Shown here: piece after piece, positions 25,216 through 33,541 of the stretch
Position numbering within the stretch: the stretch's first letter is position 1
Layout of the letters: each line of letters opens with the position of its first letter
Program-made: the position numbers and the translations under genes
DNA from: an uncultured Adlercreutzia sp.
GTDB lineage: Bacteria > Actinomycetota > Coriobacteriia > Coriobacteriales > Eggerthellaceae
NCBI GenBank assembly: GCA_910589165.1
Contig: CAJUSP010000001.1
Coordinates: 247,019-311,018 of the forward strand
Reading direction: 5' to 3'
DNA: 64,000 nt
The notes under the pieces: model-generated
The model's database searches: none
The model's input: only the letters and a program-made list of their open reading frames with translations
Told to the model about the DNA's origin: nothing

Positions 25216-25909
25216 GATCCTGCTGGCCGACGACGAGGAGAACCTGCGTGAGGCCGTGACGATCATCCTGGAGAAAGCGGGCTATACGGTGCGGGCGGCG
25301 GCCGATGGCACTCAGGCCGTGGAGGCGTTTCTGGCCGAGCGGCCCGACTTGGTGATTCTGGATGTAATGATGCCCTGGATGAGCGGCTACGAGGTCTGCG
25401 AGCGCATCCGCCAGGAATCCGATGACGTGCCGGTGCTGATGCTGTCGGCCAAAGGCGACATCGTCGACAAGAAGAGCGGCTTTCACGCTGGTGCCGACGA
25501 TTACGTGGTGAAGCCCTTCAACGACGAGGAGCTGCTGCTGCGCGTGGAAGCCCTGCTGCGCCGTCGCAGCCGCAAGGGTGGGGCGACGCCCTCTCCGGTC
25601 GGGCAAAGTGTGACCATCGGCGCCATGACCATCGATCCGCGCCGGTGCGAGGTGACCGTGGGCGAGCGCTCGGTGTCGCTTACGCCGAAGGAGTTCCAGC
25701 TGCTGGCGCTTATGGCCGAGAGCCCGGGCAAGGTGTTCACCCGCGAGGATCTCATCGAGATGGTGTGGGGCGACGAGTACGATACCGGCTCGGTGAGCAT
25801 CCCCGTCTACATCCGCCGCATTCGCGAAAAGGTGGAGGACGACCCCTCGAGTCCTGTGTACATTCAAACCGTCTGGGGCTTCGGCTACAAACTCGGCGAA
25901 GGACGGTGA
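25208..25909 (+). CDS. OmpR/PhoB-family response regulator
   Basis: Encodes 233 residues. The receiver has the acidic pocket LADDEEN, phosphoacceptor D52 (LVILDVMMP) and KPF lysine; the C-terminal winged helix has SLTPKEFQLLALMAE and IRRIREKVEDD with the TVWGFGYKL end. Start GTG lies inside the kinase gene. It is the cognate partner of the upstream heme-motif kinase, and probable targets are the NrfA-like cytochrome or nearby respiratory genes. Confidence 0.95.
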   Translation: MAKILLADDEENLREAVTIILEKAGYTVRAAADGTQAVEAFLAERPDLVILDVMMPWMSGYEVCERIRQESDDVPVLMLSAKGDIVDKKSGFHAGADDYVVKPFNDEELLLRVEALLRRRSRKGGATPSPVGQSVTIGAMTIDPRRCEVTVGERSVSLTPKEFQLLALMAESPGKVFTREDLIEMVWGDEYDTGSVSIPVYIRRIREKVEDDPSSPVYIQTVWGFGYKLGEGR

Positions 25910-25944
25910 CGGAAAGGCGCACCCGGTGTGCTACCATAGGTTTA

Positions 25945-26040
25945 GTTTGAGTACATAGCCCGCCGCCGGGTGGGTAGAGCGCCCTTGGGGCGAGTGTCGT
26001 TAGGCCTTTGAAGACACTCGCATCCGAGGGCGCTTTTGTT
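25945..26040 (+). promoter_or_regulatory. Riboswitch, guanidine type (copy 1), with terminator
   Basis: Hairpin 1 (CCCGCC/GGTGGG, GCCG loop) is followed by hairpin 2 (GAGTGTC/GACACTC, loop GTTAGGCCTTTGAA) nested in a terminator stem (AGCGCCCT 25978-25985 with AGGGCGCT 26027-26034, then TTTT). A GGC in loop 2 can kiss GCC in loop 1. Copy 2 at 34256 has compensatory changes in the stems and identical loops. The downstream gene is a guanidinium exporter, so guanidine is the likely ligand. The two-hairpin, terminator-overlapping form suits the class IV (mepA) type better than classes I-III, but that subclass is my inference. Confidence 0.72.
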
Positions 26041-26056
26041 TTTGAAGGGAGTGCAG

Positions 26057-26383
26057 ATGAACTGGTTGGTTCTTGTCGCATCGGGGGTGATGGAGTCGGT
26101 GTGGGCTATCGCGCTGGGAAAGTCGGAGGGTTTCAGCCAGCTGGGCCCGACGATCGTGTTTGCGGTCGCTCTCGTGCTGTCCATGCTGGGGCTCTCCTAC
26201 GCGGTGAAGACGCTGCCCACGGGAACGGCTTATGCCGTATGGGTGGGCATCGGCGCGGCGCTTACGGTCGTCTACGGCATGGTCGCCGGCACCGAGCCGG
26301 CCAGCTGGCCCCGCATTCTCCTCATCGCCGGCCTCATCGGCTGCGTCATAGGCCTGAAACTCGTCAGCGGCGAAGAGGCGTAG
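26057..26383 (+). CDS. SMR-family guanidinium exporter (Gdx/SugE type)
   Basis: Encodes 108 residues with four hydrophobic helices. Key family residues are present: E13 (the central proton/substrate carboxylate), W16, the SxGF turn (GKSEGF), and TGTAYAVWVGIGA in helix 3, which marks the Gdx/SugE subtype rather than EmrE drug pumps. It works as an antiparallel dimer exchanging guanidinium for protons. A riboswitch with terminator lies 16 nt upstream, consistent with guanidine-induced expression. GAAGGGAG precedes ATG at 26057. Confidence 0.92.
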   Translation: MNWLVLVASGVMESVWAIALGKSEGFSQLGPTIVFAVALVLSMLGLSYAVKTLPTGTAYAVWVGIGAALTVVYGMVAGTEPASWPRILLIAGLIGCVIGLKLVSGEEA

Positions 26384-26422
26384 CGGGGCGAGGTGGCTTT
26401 CCTGACTACGGCCGGAGAACGA

Positions 26423-26526
26423 CTTGCGGACGGTTACGCCACGGCTCCAGCACGGTTCGCGGACGGCTCTAATGCGGCTCCGCCACGGTTTGCGCGCGGC
26501 CCGAAACGGGAAATCCCCCCGACGTT
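26423..26526 (+). repeat. 33-bp-period repeat with 22-bp core (copy B)
   Basis: Units ACTTGCGGACGGT, ACGGTTCGCGGACGGCT and ACGGTTTGCGCGCGGCC begin near 26421, 26452 and 26484, followed by the 22-bp core at 26505-26526, identical to 1720-1741 on the other strand. The nuclease-like gene starts 68 bp after the core, as in copy A (84 bp). Read in one frame, both copies keep an 11-residue pattern of RFADG type ending REIPPTF. Confidence 0.85.
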
Positions 26527-26594
26527 CCGACGGCTCTGCTCGAGTAGGCTTCTCCCCGACAAATGATGCAACGGACGATAAGGGGGAGCCGACG

Positions 26595-27461
26595 ATGGAC
26601 CGCCTCGCGTTTTCCAACCGCTGGATGTTCAACCGCGTGATGTGCCAGGAGGGCATCTGCCGCCAGGTCATCGAGGCCGCCTTCGGGCTCGAGGTGGAGA
26701 GAATCGACTACCTCAACGCCGAGCAGGCCTTCGAGCCGGGCGCTGAGACGCGCGGCGTCCGCATGGACGTCGTGGCGAAGGGGGACGGCCGCGTCTACGA
26801 CATCGAGATGCAGGTGGCCAACAGGGGATCGCTCGGGAAGCGGATGCGCTACTACCAGTCGATCCTCGACACGACCGGCCTCGGGAGGGGCGAGGACTAC
26901 GAGAGGCTGCCCCAGAGCTTCATCCTGTTCGTGTGCTGCGCCGACCCGTTCGGGGTCGGGCTCCCGGTCTACACCCTGCGCAGGACCTGCCTGGAGGCCC
27001 CCTCGCTCGACGTCGACGAGGGGTCGTGCTGGAAGGTCCTCAACGCCTGCGCGTGGGAGAGGGCGCACGACCCCGTGGTAGGCGATCTGCTAGAATACCT
27101 CCAGACCGGCGTGGCCGAGGGGGCCCTCTCGCGGGAGATCGACGGTCTCGTGGGCAGCTACAACGAGGACTGGAAGTGGGTGAGTCGCGTGTTTACCCTG
27201 GAGCAGGAGATGGCGCTCGAACGGCGCCACGCGAAAGAGGAGGGCATCGAGCAGGGTCGCGAGGAGGGCCGCGCGGAAGGTCGCGCGGAAGGTCGCGAGG
27301 AGGGCCGCGAGGAGGGCCGCGAGGAGGGTCGCGAGGAAGGAATGAGCCGCCTCGCTGCTTTGACGGCGCATCTTGTTGGAGAAGGCCGCAGCGACGATAT
27401 CGTACGCGTCTCCGAGGATCCTGCATTCCGCGATAGGCTCTTTGTAGAGTTCGGAATTTAA
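26595..27461 (+). CDS. Rpn/PDDEXK_2-family putative nuclease
   Basis: Encodes 288 residues. The N-terminal half matches the PD-(D/E)XK family known as recombination-promoting nuclease or PDDEXK_2 transposase-like: a conserved start (LAFSNRWMFNRVM), then D58 and the catalytic ExQ (E71-M-Q73) in RVYDIEMQ. The C-terminal part has a charged stretch of repeated REEG/RAEG tetrapeptides (about residues 218-250) encoded by a 12-bp tandem repeat, likely a helical linker. Start ATG has AAGGGGGAG upstream. Not a typical insertion sequence: no terminal repeats are seen. A repeat element shared with the gene at 686-1636 precedes it. Confidence 0.85.
   Translation: MDRLAFSNRWMFNRVMCQEGICRQVIEAAFGLEVERIDYLNAEQAFEPGAETRGVRMDVVAKGDGRVYDIEMQVANRGSLGKRMRYYQSILDTTGLGRGEDYERLPQSFILFVCCADPFGVGLPVYTLRRTCLEAPSLDVDEGSCWKVLNACAWERAHDPVVGDLLEYLQTGVAEGALSREIDGLVGSYNEDWKWVSRVFTLEQEMALERRHAKEEGIEQGREEGRAEGRAEGREEGREEGREEGREEGMSRLAALTAHLVGEGRSDDIVRVSEDPAFRDRLFVEFGI
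27256..27342 (+). repeat. 12-bp tandem repeat inside the Rpn-type gene
   Basis: About seven near-identical copies of GGTCGCGAGGAG/GGCCGCGAGGAG encode REEG/RAEG tetrapeptides. The unit keeps the reading frame, so copy-number change would alter linker length without frameshift. Confidence 0.9.
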
Positions 27462-27545
27462 GAGCGTTTCTCGCACGGAGCCCAAAAGCGTCTGTTACGT
27501 GGCGCCTGTTTTTTGGCGCGGCATTGACAATCGTATGCGCCCCTT

Positions 27546-28244
27546 CTATTCCGCGAACTTGTAGCCGACGCCCCAGACGGTGAGGAGGTATCTTGGCTGG
27601 CTGGCGTTGTCCTCTATCTTCTCGCGTATGCGGCGGATGAACACGGTGATGGAATTTGCGTCTACCACCGACTCGGCGCCCCAGATGTGCTCGTAAATTT
27701 GCTGGCGGGTGAACACCTGGCCGGGGTTGGCGGCCAGAAGCGCCAAGATCTCGAACTCCTTGCTGGTGAGGTCAAGGGCCTGGCCGCGCTTCTCCACGAG
27801 GTACTTGCCGAAGGAGATGGACAGGTCGCCCACGGTGGTGTAGCCGTTCTGGGCGCTGGCGCGGGCGAAGGCCAAATCGCCCTTGTGCCGGCGCAGGTGC
27901 GCCTCGATGCGCAGCAGAAGTTCGCTGTTGTCGAAGGGCTTCACCAGGTAGTCGTCGCCGCCGGCCTTGAACCCGATGGACTTGTCCACAATGTCGCCCT
28001 TGGCCGACAGGAAGATGACCGGCACGCGCTGGCCCCGTTCGCGCAGGGCCGTGCAGACGTCGTAGCCGTTCATGCCCGGCATCATGACATCCAACAGCAC
28101 CAGGTCGGGGTGCTCCGCCTCAATGAGCGCCAGACCCTTTCGGCCGTCGCCGGCGCAGGAGAACTCGTAGCCGGCCTCGGTGATAAGGTGGCGCAGCGCC
28201 AGCTGCAGGCTGGGGTCGTCGTCGATGAGCATGATCTTGTCCAT
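27546..28244 (-). CDS. OmpR/PhoB-family response regulator (second system)
   Basis: Encodes 232 residues. LIDDD pocket, phosphoacceptor D52 (LVLLDVMMPGMNGY), KPF, then a winged-helix domain with LTSKEFEILALLAANPGQVF and the TVWGVGYKF end. It is closely similar in layout to the regulator at 25208. Start ATG has AAGGAGG. It lies 16 nt downstream of its kinase on the minus strand, divergent from the DmsA-like operon that it may control. Confidence 0.95.
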   Translation of the reverse strand: MDKIMLIDDDPSLQLALRHLITEAGYEFSCAGDGRKGLALIEAEHPDLVLLDVMMPGMNGYDVCTALRERGQRVPVIFLSAKGDIVDKSIGFKAGGDDYLVKPFDNSELLLRIEAHLRRHKGDLAFARASAQNGYTTVGDLSISFGKYLVEKRGQALDLTSKEFEILALLAANPGQVFTRQQIYEHIWGAESVVDANSITVFIRRIREKIEDNASQPRYLLTVWGVGYKFAE

Positions 28245-28260
28245 GGGGCCTCCTTGGAGC

Positions 28261-29985
28261 CTAGGCGGGCGGTTGTTCCTCGTCGGGGCGGGTGGGCTCG
28301 CCGGCATCGGCGGCCGGCAGTTCGTCTATGAGCGGAATATCGTCGGGAATGCGCACGGTGAATGTGGAGCCGGCGCCCACGGTACTCTCCAGACTTACCG
28401 TGCCGCCGTGCATCTCGGTGAGCTCGCGCACCAATGCCAGTCCCAGGCCGCTGCCGCCGTAGCTGCGTGTGCCGGAGCCGTCAACCTGCACGAAGCGGTC
28501 GAAGATGGTGGCGAGGTTGGTCTCGGGAATGCCGCAGCCGGTGTCGGCCACGGTGAACACGATGGCACCGCCCTCGGCATCGTGGCTGGCAGCGAAGACG
28601 ATGCGGCCGCCGGCGGGCGTGAACTTCACGGCGTTGCTCATGAGGTTCTCTACGATGCGGCGCAGCTTGTCGGCGTCAGCCACGAACAGCGGCACCTCCC
28701 CGATGCGGAACTCAAGCGCGATGGACTTCTGGTCGGCCAAGGGCGCGATGGTGGCCTGCAGCAGCCCCACGACGTCCCCGATATCCATGAGCTCTGGGCG
28801 GAAGGTCTCGCGGCCGGCGTCGATGCGGGCCATGGCCAGAATGTTGTTGATGAGCGAGAGCAGCGTCTTGTGGTTGCTCTCCATCTCGTGCCACAGGTGC
28901 TCCTCCTCGGCCGTCGGCGCTCCGCTGGCCTCGCGGCGCTCGCGCAGGATGTCCGCGAAGGCCATGGACGCGGCCAAAGGCGTGCGCAGCTCGTGGCTCA
29001 TCATGGCCAGAAAGTCGCTGCGGTACTGGTTCTCCTCGGTCAGCGCCTCGTTGGCCTCCTCCAAGGCGGCGCTCTGGCGCTCAAGCTCGGCGTTGGCATG
29101 CTCGAGCGCTGTCGTGCGGTCGGCCACCAGGTCTTCCAGGTGCTTGCTGGCAGCCTCCAGCTGGGCCACCATGTCGTTGAAGCCGCCGGAGAGCACCGTC
29201 ATCTCGTCGGAGGACTTGTCCTCGGGAAGGCGCGCCGAATAATCCCCGTCGCCCACATCCTCCATGGCCGTCTGCACGCGGCGCAAGGGGCGCGTGACCA
29301 AATGGGAGATAGCCGCCGAGATAATGGCGACGCAGGCCACGATGAGCCCGAGTGAGAACCCGATGTTCAGCGTCGCGTTCTCCGCCGACGCCTCGGCGAA
29401 GGCCTCGGTGGGTATTTCCATGGAAAGCGCGCCGTAGATGTACCCGGCGGCAAAGCCCTCTTTCGGGTATCCGGAAAGGTCGATCTCGCCGGCCGGCTCG
29501 CCGTGGCACGACAGGCAGCTCTCGTCGAGCACCATGGGCTCCGCATAGCGGAACACGGGGCGCCCGTCCATTTCGGCGTATTCGTAATACTCTGTGATAC
29601 TCGGATCGGCGCGGAACAAATCGATGGCCGTCTGCTCGAAGGCGTCGGGCTCGTCGGCGATATTGCGGGGCGTATCGCTTACGTAGCGCACGGAATAGTC
29701 GGTATCGCGCGAGAAGAATGCGCCGACGGAGCGGCCCGCGATGGAGCACTGGAGCCCCTTGAATTCGAAGTTGCCCGCCGAATCGTAGTTGATCTTATCC
29801 TGGTTCTTGTTCATGAATTCCCAGACGGCCTCCATGTTGGCCGACAGGGCGCGGGCCTGCTGGACGAGCTCGGTTTCCTCCAATTCGGCCGAGCGCGACG
29901 ACTCCCACAGCACATTGGCGCACAGAAACACCGTCACCACGCCGAGCACGAGTACGGCAATTTTGGTACGGAGCTTAATGCGCAC
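28261..29985 (-). CDS. Sensor histidine kinase with Tll0287-like heme domain (second system)
   Basis: Encodes 574 residues. An N-terminal membrane helix precedes an exported Tll0287-like domain with the heme motif CLSCH (about 157-161) in a context very like the first kinase (VFRY, GEPAGE). A second helix, a HAMP segment, a coiled coil, then HisKA (SHELRTPLAAS) and HATPase (NLMSNAVKF, DTGCG, GSGLGLALV) follow. Two adjacent GTG codons (29991, 29985) could start it; 29985 has proper spacing from GAGAGAGGG. It is longer than its paralogue by a HAMP and coiled-coil insert. Confidence 0.92.
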   Translation of the reverse strand: MRIKLRTKIAVLVLGVVTVFLCANVLWESSRSAELEETELVQQARALSANMEAVWEFMNKNQDKINYDSAGNFEFKGLQCSIAGRSVGAFFSRDTDYSVRYVSDTPRNIADEPDAFEQTAIDLFRADPSITEYYEYAEMDGRPVFRYAEPMVLDESCLSCHGEPAGEIDLSGYPKEGFAAGYIYGALSMEIPTEAFAEASAENATLNIGFSLGLIVACVAIISAAISHLVTRPLRRVQTAMEDVGDGDYSARLPEDKSSDEMTVLSGGFNDMVAQLEAASKHLEDLVADRTTALEHANAELERQSAALEEANEALTEENQYRSDFLAMMSHELRTPLAASMAFADILRERREASGAPTAEEEHLWHEMESNHKTLLSLINNILAMARIDAGRETFRPELMDIGDVVGLLQATIAPLADQKSIALEFRIGEVPLFVADADKLRRIVENLMSNAVKFTPAGGRIVFAASHDAEGGAIVFTVADTGCGIPETNLATIFDRFVQVDGSGTRSYGGSGLGLALVRELTEMHGGTVSLESTVGAGSTFTVRIPDDIPLIDELPAADAGEPTRPDEEQPPA

Positions 29986-30227
29986 AGCCACCCCTCTCTC
30001 GGATTACCCCCAAGAAGCAGTCTACGCTATTTTATAACGCGCGGGAAATGGACGCGCAAAAACTTAACGTGATGTCGATAGGCGCCCTACCAGGCAAAAG
30101 GACATGAAGTAATAATTCAGCAATAACTCGTCGGAAAGGTTTAAGCGTCGATTTATGGCTCTTTCACCCCTTGCTTCCTATGCTGGGTCAAGTAGGGGAG
30201 AATACCTTCGAGAAAGAGGAGGAGACT

Positions 30228-32867
30228 GTGGACGACATCAAACTCAACAGCCTCAAGATGGACCGCCGAAGCTTCGTGGCCGCCGGTATGGCCGCGGCGA
30301 CGGCGCTGGGCGCCTCCGCATCGCTCTACGGATGCGACAACCGCCTGAGCGAGACGAGCGGCGAAGGGACGGCCGATGCCCCGGTGCAGCCGGTAGGCGA
30401 GTGGAAGACCATCGCTTGCCTCCACGGTTGCGGCACGCGCTGCATGAACCAGGCGTTGGTGCAGGATGGCGTGGTCATTCGCCAGAAGACCGACGACACT
30501 CACGAGGACTCCCTGGAATGCCCGCAGCAGCGCGGCTGTCTGCGCGGCCGATCCTTGGTGGAATTCGAAATGGGGGCAGACCGCATCAAGTATCCGCTCA
30601 AGCGCATCAGCTGGTCGCCCGAGAACCCCAACGGCGAGCTGCGCGGCAAGGAGGGTTACGAGCGAATCAGCTGGGATGAGGCTCTCGACTACGTGGCTGA
30701 TCAGCTGAAGAAAGTGTACACGGAGCACGGGCCTCGCTCCGTCTTTATGCCCTGCAACTTGTCCGGCGGCCGCTCGACGGTAGCGCCGCTGCTGAACACG
30801 CTCGGCGGCTACTTGGCCGTTTCCGACTCCATTTCCTACGGCACTTACACCGCCAATACCGAGTATCTGGGCCTGTCCTACGGCGGCGAGTGCATGGTGA
30901 ACGACCGCATGGACATGATCAAGAACGCGGACTACATCGTGCTTGCCGGGCAGAACCCGGGCTGGGGATCCAACGGCAATCCGTCGTATTTCTTCCGGGC
31001 TGCCAAGGACAATGGCGCCGAGTTCATCTACGTCGGCCCCTCTTACAACGTATCGGCTGCGGCCCTCGACGCGCGCTGGATGCCGGTGCTTCCCGGTACG
31101 GACACCGCCTTCTATATTGGCGTTGCCGGCGAGATGCTTCGCATGGAAAACGAGTCCGGCAATATTCTCGACCTCGATTTCCTGCATCGTTGCTGCCAGG
31201 GCTTCGATGCTGAGTCCATGCCGACCGATGCCGCTGTGCCCGAGAACTACGCAGGCTATCTGACGGGCGAGTACGACGGGGTGGTGAAGGACGCTGCCTG
31301 GGCATCGGCCATTACCGGCGTGCCGGCCGAGGACATCACCTGGTTCGCCGAGACCATGAAGAAGGACAACAACGTCATTCTCTCCCACGGCTATGCGGCG
31401 GCCCGCTGCAACGGCGCCGAGGATTTGCCGCAGGCCTATATGGCCGTGGCGTGTATGGGCGGCCATATCGGCAAGCCGGGCAATGGCCTGGGCAATTACT
31501 ATGTCGATCGCCAGGGGCCGGGTGGCGTGCAGATCGTCTCCACCGGCGACGACGGCACGGGCGATGTCGAGCTGCCCGAGCTGGAGCCGCTCTTCGACCC
31601 CGCAGCGGTAGAGGGCACCATCGAGGATGACTTCGTAAACGGCCTGGAAGTGTGGGATGCCATTCTGAACGGCAAGTACCAAAGCACCGGTCGCTGCTGG
31701 TCCGGCGTGTTCAACACGCCCGTAGAGCGCGAGTGCGATATTCGCGTGATTTACGGCGGCCGCGACGGCTCCGGGCGCTCGGTGCCGAACTCCTCGAAGA
31801 TGCCCGAGGCCATGCGCAAGCTCGACTTCGTGGTTATCCAGCAGTTCGTGCCTTCAGCCACGACGCCCTATGCCGACATCATTCTGCCTGACCTCGCCAA
31901 CATCGAGCGCGACCAGATCGTCGACAACGGCGACCGCGATCGCGAGATGGTGCTGGTGTACTCGAAGGTGTCCGAAACGCCCTACGAGGCAAAAAGCGAC
32001 CAGTGGATCAACGAGCAGCTGCTCACCCGTCTCGGCTACGACCCCAAGGACGTGTACCCGCTTTCCGAGGAGCAGCAGTTCTTCAACAAGCTTGCCCGCT
32101 CCACGGTGAACGACGGCAACGGCAACCCGGCGCCGCTCGTGACCATCACGGAAGAGGACTTGGCGAACTGGGGCGTGGAAGGCGCTCCGCAGGAAGGGCT
32201 CCTCGGCCTGGAGGAGCTGCGTGCGAAGGGCATCTACCAGGTAGAGCGCGCCTTCGGCGACGAGTACGATCATATCGCCATGGCCGATTTCCGCGCCGAC
32301 CCCGCATCCGATCCGCGCCCAAGCGCCTCGGGCCTTTTCGAAATCTACTGCGACGCCAAGGCCGATATGTACAACACGGCGGCCATGGCCGGCGAGACCT
32401 ACAAGCCCTATCCCACGCCTCATCCGCAGACGTCTGACGAGGGCTACCCGCTGCTCATGTTCAACACCCACTATCCGCGCACGGCGTGCTCCGACTTCAA
32501 CAACGTGGTCACGCTGCGCGAGGCTTGCGAGGCTCCAGTCACGATCAGCACGGCCGATGCGGCGGCTCGCGGCATTGAGGACGGCGACCCCATCTTGGTG
32601 TCGAGCCCCTACGGCAAGATTCTGCGCACGGCGGCCGTGAGCGCCTGCATCGTGCCGGGGGCCATCGACGTGCCCAACGGCGGCTGGCCCGAGCTGGACG
32701 AGGACGGCATCGACCGCGGTGGTTGCCCCAACACGCTGTACGGCGGCGCCCCGAAGGGCATGGGCGTGTCCGGCTACAACAACGTGAGCGTCGAAGTTGA
32801 GAAATGGACGGGTGGCGATCTTACGCCCGATTACGAGAGCCAGCTGATCATCGGTCCTGCGGAATAG
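30228..32867 (+). CDS. Tat-exported molybdopterin oxidoreductase, DMSO reductase family catalytic subunit
   Basis: Encodes 879 residues. Start GTG is chosen for GAGGAGGAG upstream. A twin-arginine signal (DRRSFVAAG, RR 13-14) ends in a lipobox-like LYGC (C36). A 4Fe-4S site follows: C64xxxC68xxxC72 with C104 about 30 residues later (ECPQQRGC). The remainder matches Mo-bisPGD enzymes, ending in the cofactor-binding domain (GNxxV-type GYNNVSVEVEKW). The role is terminal reductase for an S-/N-oxide or organic acceptor; substrate unknown. It is followed by the Fe-S subunit and a TorD chaperone and lies divergent from the second two-component system. Confidence 0.93.
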   Translation: MDDIKLNSLKMDRRSFVAAGMAAATALGASASLYGCDNRLSETSGEGTADAPVQPVGEWKTIACLHGCGTRCMNQALVQDGVVIRQKTDDTHEDSLECPQQRGCLRGRSLVEFEMGADRIKYPLKRISWSPENPNGELRGKEGYERISWDEALDYVADQLKKVYTEHGPRSVFMPCNLSGGRSTVAPLLNTLGGYLAVSDSISYGTYTANTEYLGLSYGGECMVNDRMDMIKNADYIVLAGQNPGWGSNGNPSYFFRAAKDNGAEFIYVGPSYNVSAAALDARWMPVLPGTDTAFYIGVAGEMLRMENESGNILDLDFLHRCCQGFDAESMPTDAAVPENYAGYLTGEYDGVVKDAAWASAITGVPAEDITWFAETMKKDNNVILSHGYAAARCNGAEDLPQAYMAVACMGGHIGKPGNGLGNYYVDRQGPGGVQIVSTGDDGTGDVELPELEPLFDPAAVEGTIEDDFVNGLEVWDAILNGKYQSTGRCWSGVFNTPVERECDIRVIYGGRDGSGRSVPNSSKMPEAMRKLDFVVIQQFVPSATTPYADIILPDLANIERDQIVDNGDRDREMVLVYSKVSETPYEAKSDQWINEQLLTRLGYDPKDVYPLSEEQQFFNKLARSTVNDGNGNPAPLVTITEEDLANWGVEGAPQEGLLGLEELRAKGIYQVERAFGDEYDHIAMADFRADPASDPRPSASGLFEIYCDAKADMYNTAAMAGETYKPYPTPHPQTSDEGYPLLMFNTHYPRTACSDFNNVVTLREACEAPVTISTADAAARGIEDGDPILVSSPYGKILRTAAVSACIVPGAIDVPNGGWPELDEDGIDRGGCPNTLYGGAPKGMGVSGYNNVSVEVEKWTGGDLTPDYESQLIIGPAE

Positions 32868-32890
32868 CGGCGGAGAGCAAGGAGACTATC

Positions 32891-33469
32891 ATGGCAAGGA
32901 AAGCCTTTTATTTCGACAGCACCCGCTGCGTGGCATGCAAGACCTGCCAGGTGGCGTGCAAGAAGAAGAACGACCTTCCGGTCGGCATCAACTACCGAGC
33001 CGTGGCCAGCTACGAGGTGGGCGATTTCCCCACGGCGAAGATGTACCACATCTCGCACACGTGCAACCACTGCCTGAATGCGGCCTGCGTGGCCAACTGC
33101 CCGACCGGCGCCATGTACCGCGACGAGGAAGACGGCACGGTGCAGCACGACGACGAGATCTGCATCGGCTGCGAGACCTGCGTTAAGTCGTGCCCCTACG
33201 AGGTGCCCGTTTTGCTCGAGGACAAGAAGGTCACGGGCAAGTGCAATGCCTGCATCGACACGCGTCCTGAAGACGGGGTTCCCACGTGCGTGGCGGCATG
33301 CGGGATGCGCGCACTTGAGTTCGGCGACTACGACGAGCTGGCGGCCAAGCATCCCGATGCCGTTCAGGAGATCGCTTGCCGTCCGGGCGCGGATATGACC
33401 GACCCGAGCACGCTCATCGAGGGACGCGACTGCGTGCAGGATGCGGGCTATCGCGACCTGAGGCTGTAG
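32891..33469 (+). CDS. DmsB-like four-cluster ferredoxin subunit
   Basis: Encodes 192 residues with four cysteine clusters: CVACKTCQVACKKK; CNHCLNAACVANC; CIGCETCVKSC; CNACI with CVAAC. It matches the electron-transfer subunit of DmsABC-type reductases, passing electrons to the catalytic subunit. It lacks its own Tat signal, as usual, and would be exported with the catalytic subunit. It begins 23 nt after that gene (AAGGAG before ATG). No DmsC-type membrane anchor follows, so the quinol connection is unclear. Confidence 0.95.
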   Translation: MARKAFYFDSTRCVACKTCQVACKKKNDLPVGINYRAVASYEVGDFPTAKMYHISHTCNHCLNAACVANCPTGAMYRDEEDGTVQHDDEICIGCETCVKSCPYEVPVLLEDKKVTGKCNACIDTRPEDGVPTCVAACGMRALEFGDYDELAAKHPDAVQEIACRPGADMTDPSTLIEGRDCVQDAGYRDLRL

Positions 33470-33481
33470 AGCCCTCCCCTT

Positions 33482-33519
33482 GGCCGCCGGGCAACTCCTT
33501 CCCTGCCCGGCGGCCTTTC
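33482..33519 (+). terminator. Terminator or attenuator between the DmsB-like and TorD-like genes
   Basis: A 12-bp stem (GGCCGCCGGGCA with TGCCCGGCGGCC) is followed by TTTC only, so partial readthrough into the chaperone gene is likely. Confidence 0.8.
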
Positions 33520-33541
33520 GATGCCGAAAGCGAGGTTCCTG

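Noticed and set aside
26392..26574. A GTG-started frame of about 60 codons through the copy B repeat (RFADG/REIPPTF peptide)
   Set aside because: No convincing ribosome site, and the matching frame in copy A does not stop before the nuclease gene. Kept as a note within the repeat findings rather than called a gene.
26595..27461. Rpn-type gene as an insertion sequence
   Set aside because: No terminal inverted repeats or target duplications seen; the family is transposase-like only by fold.
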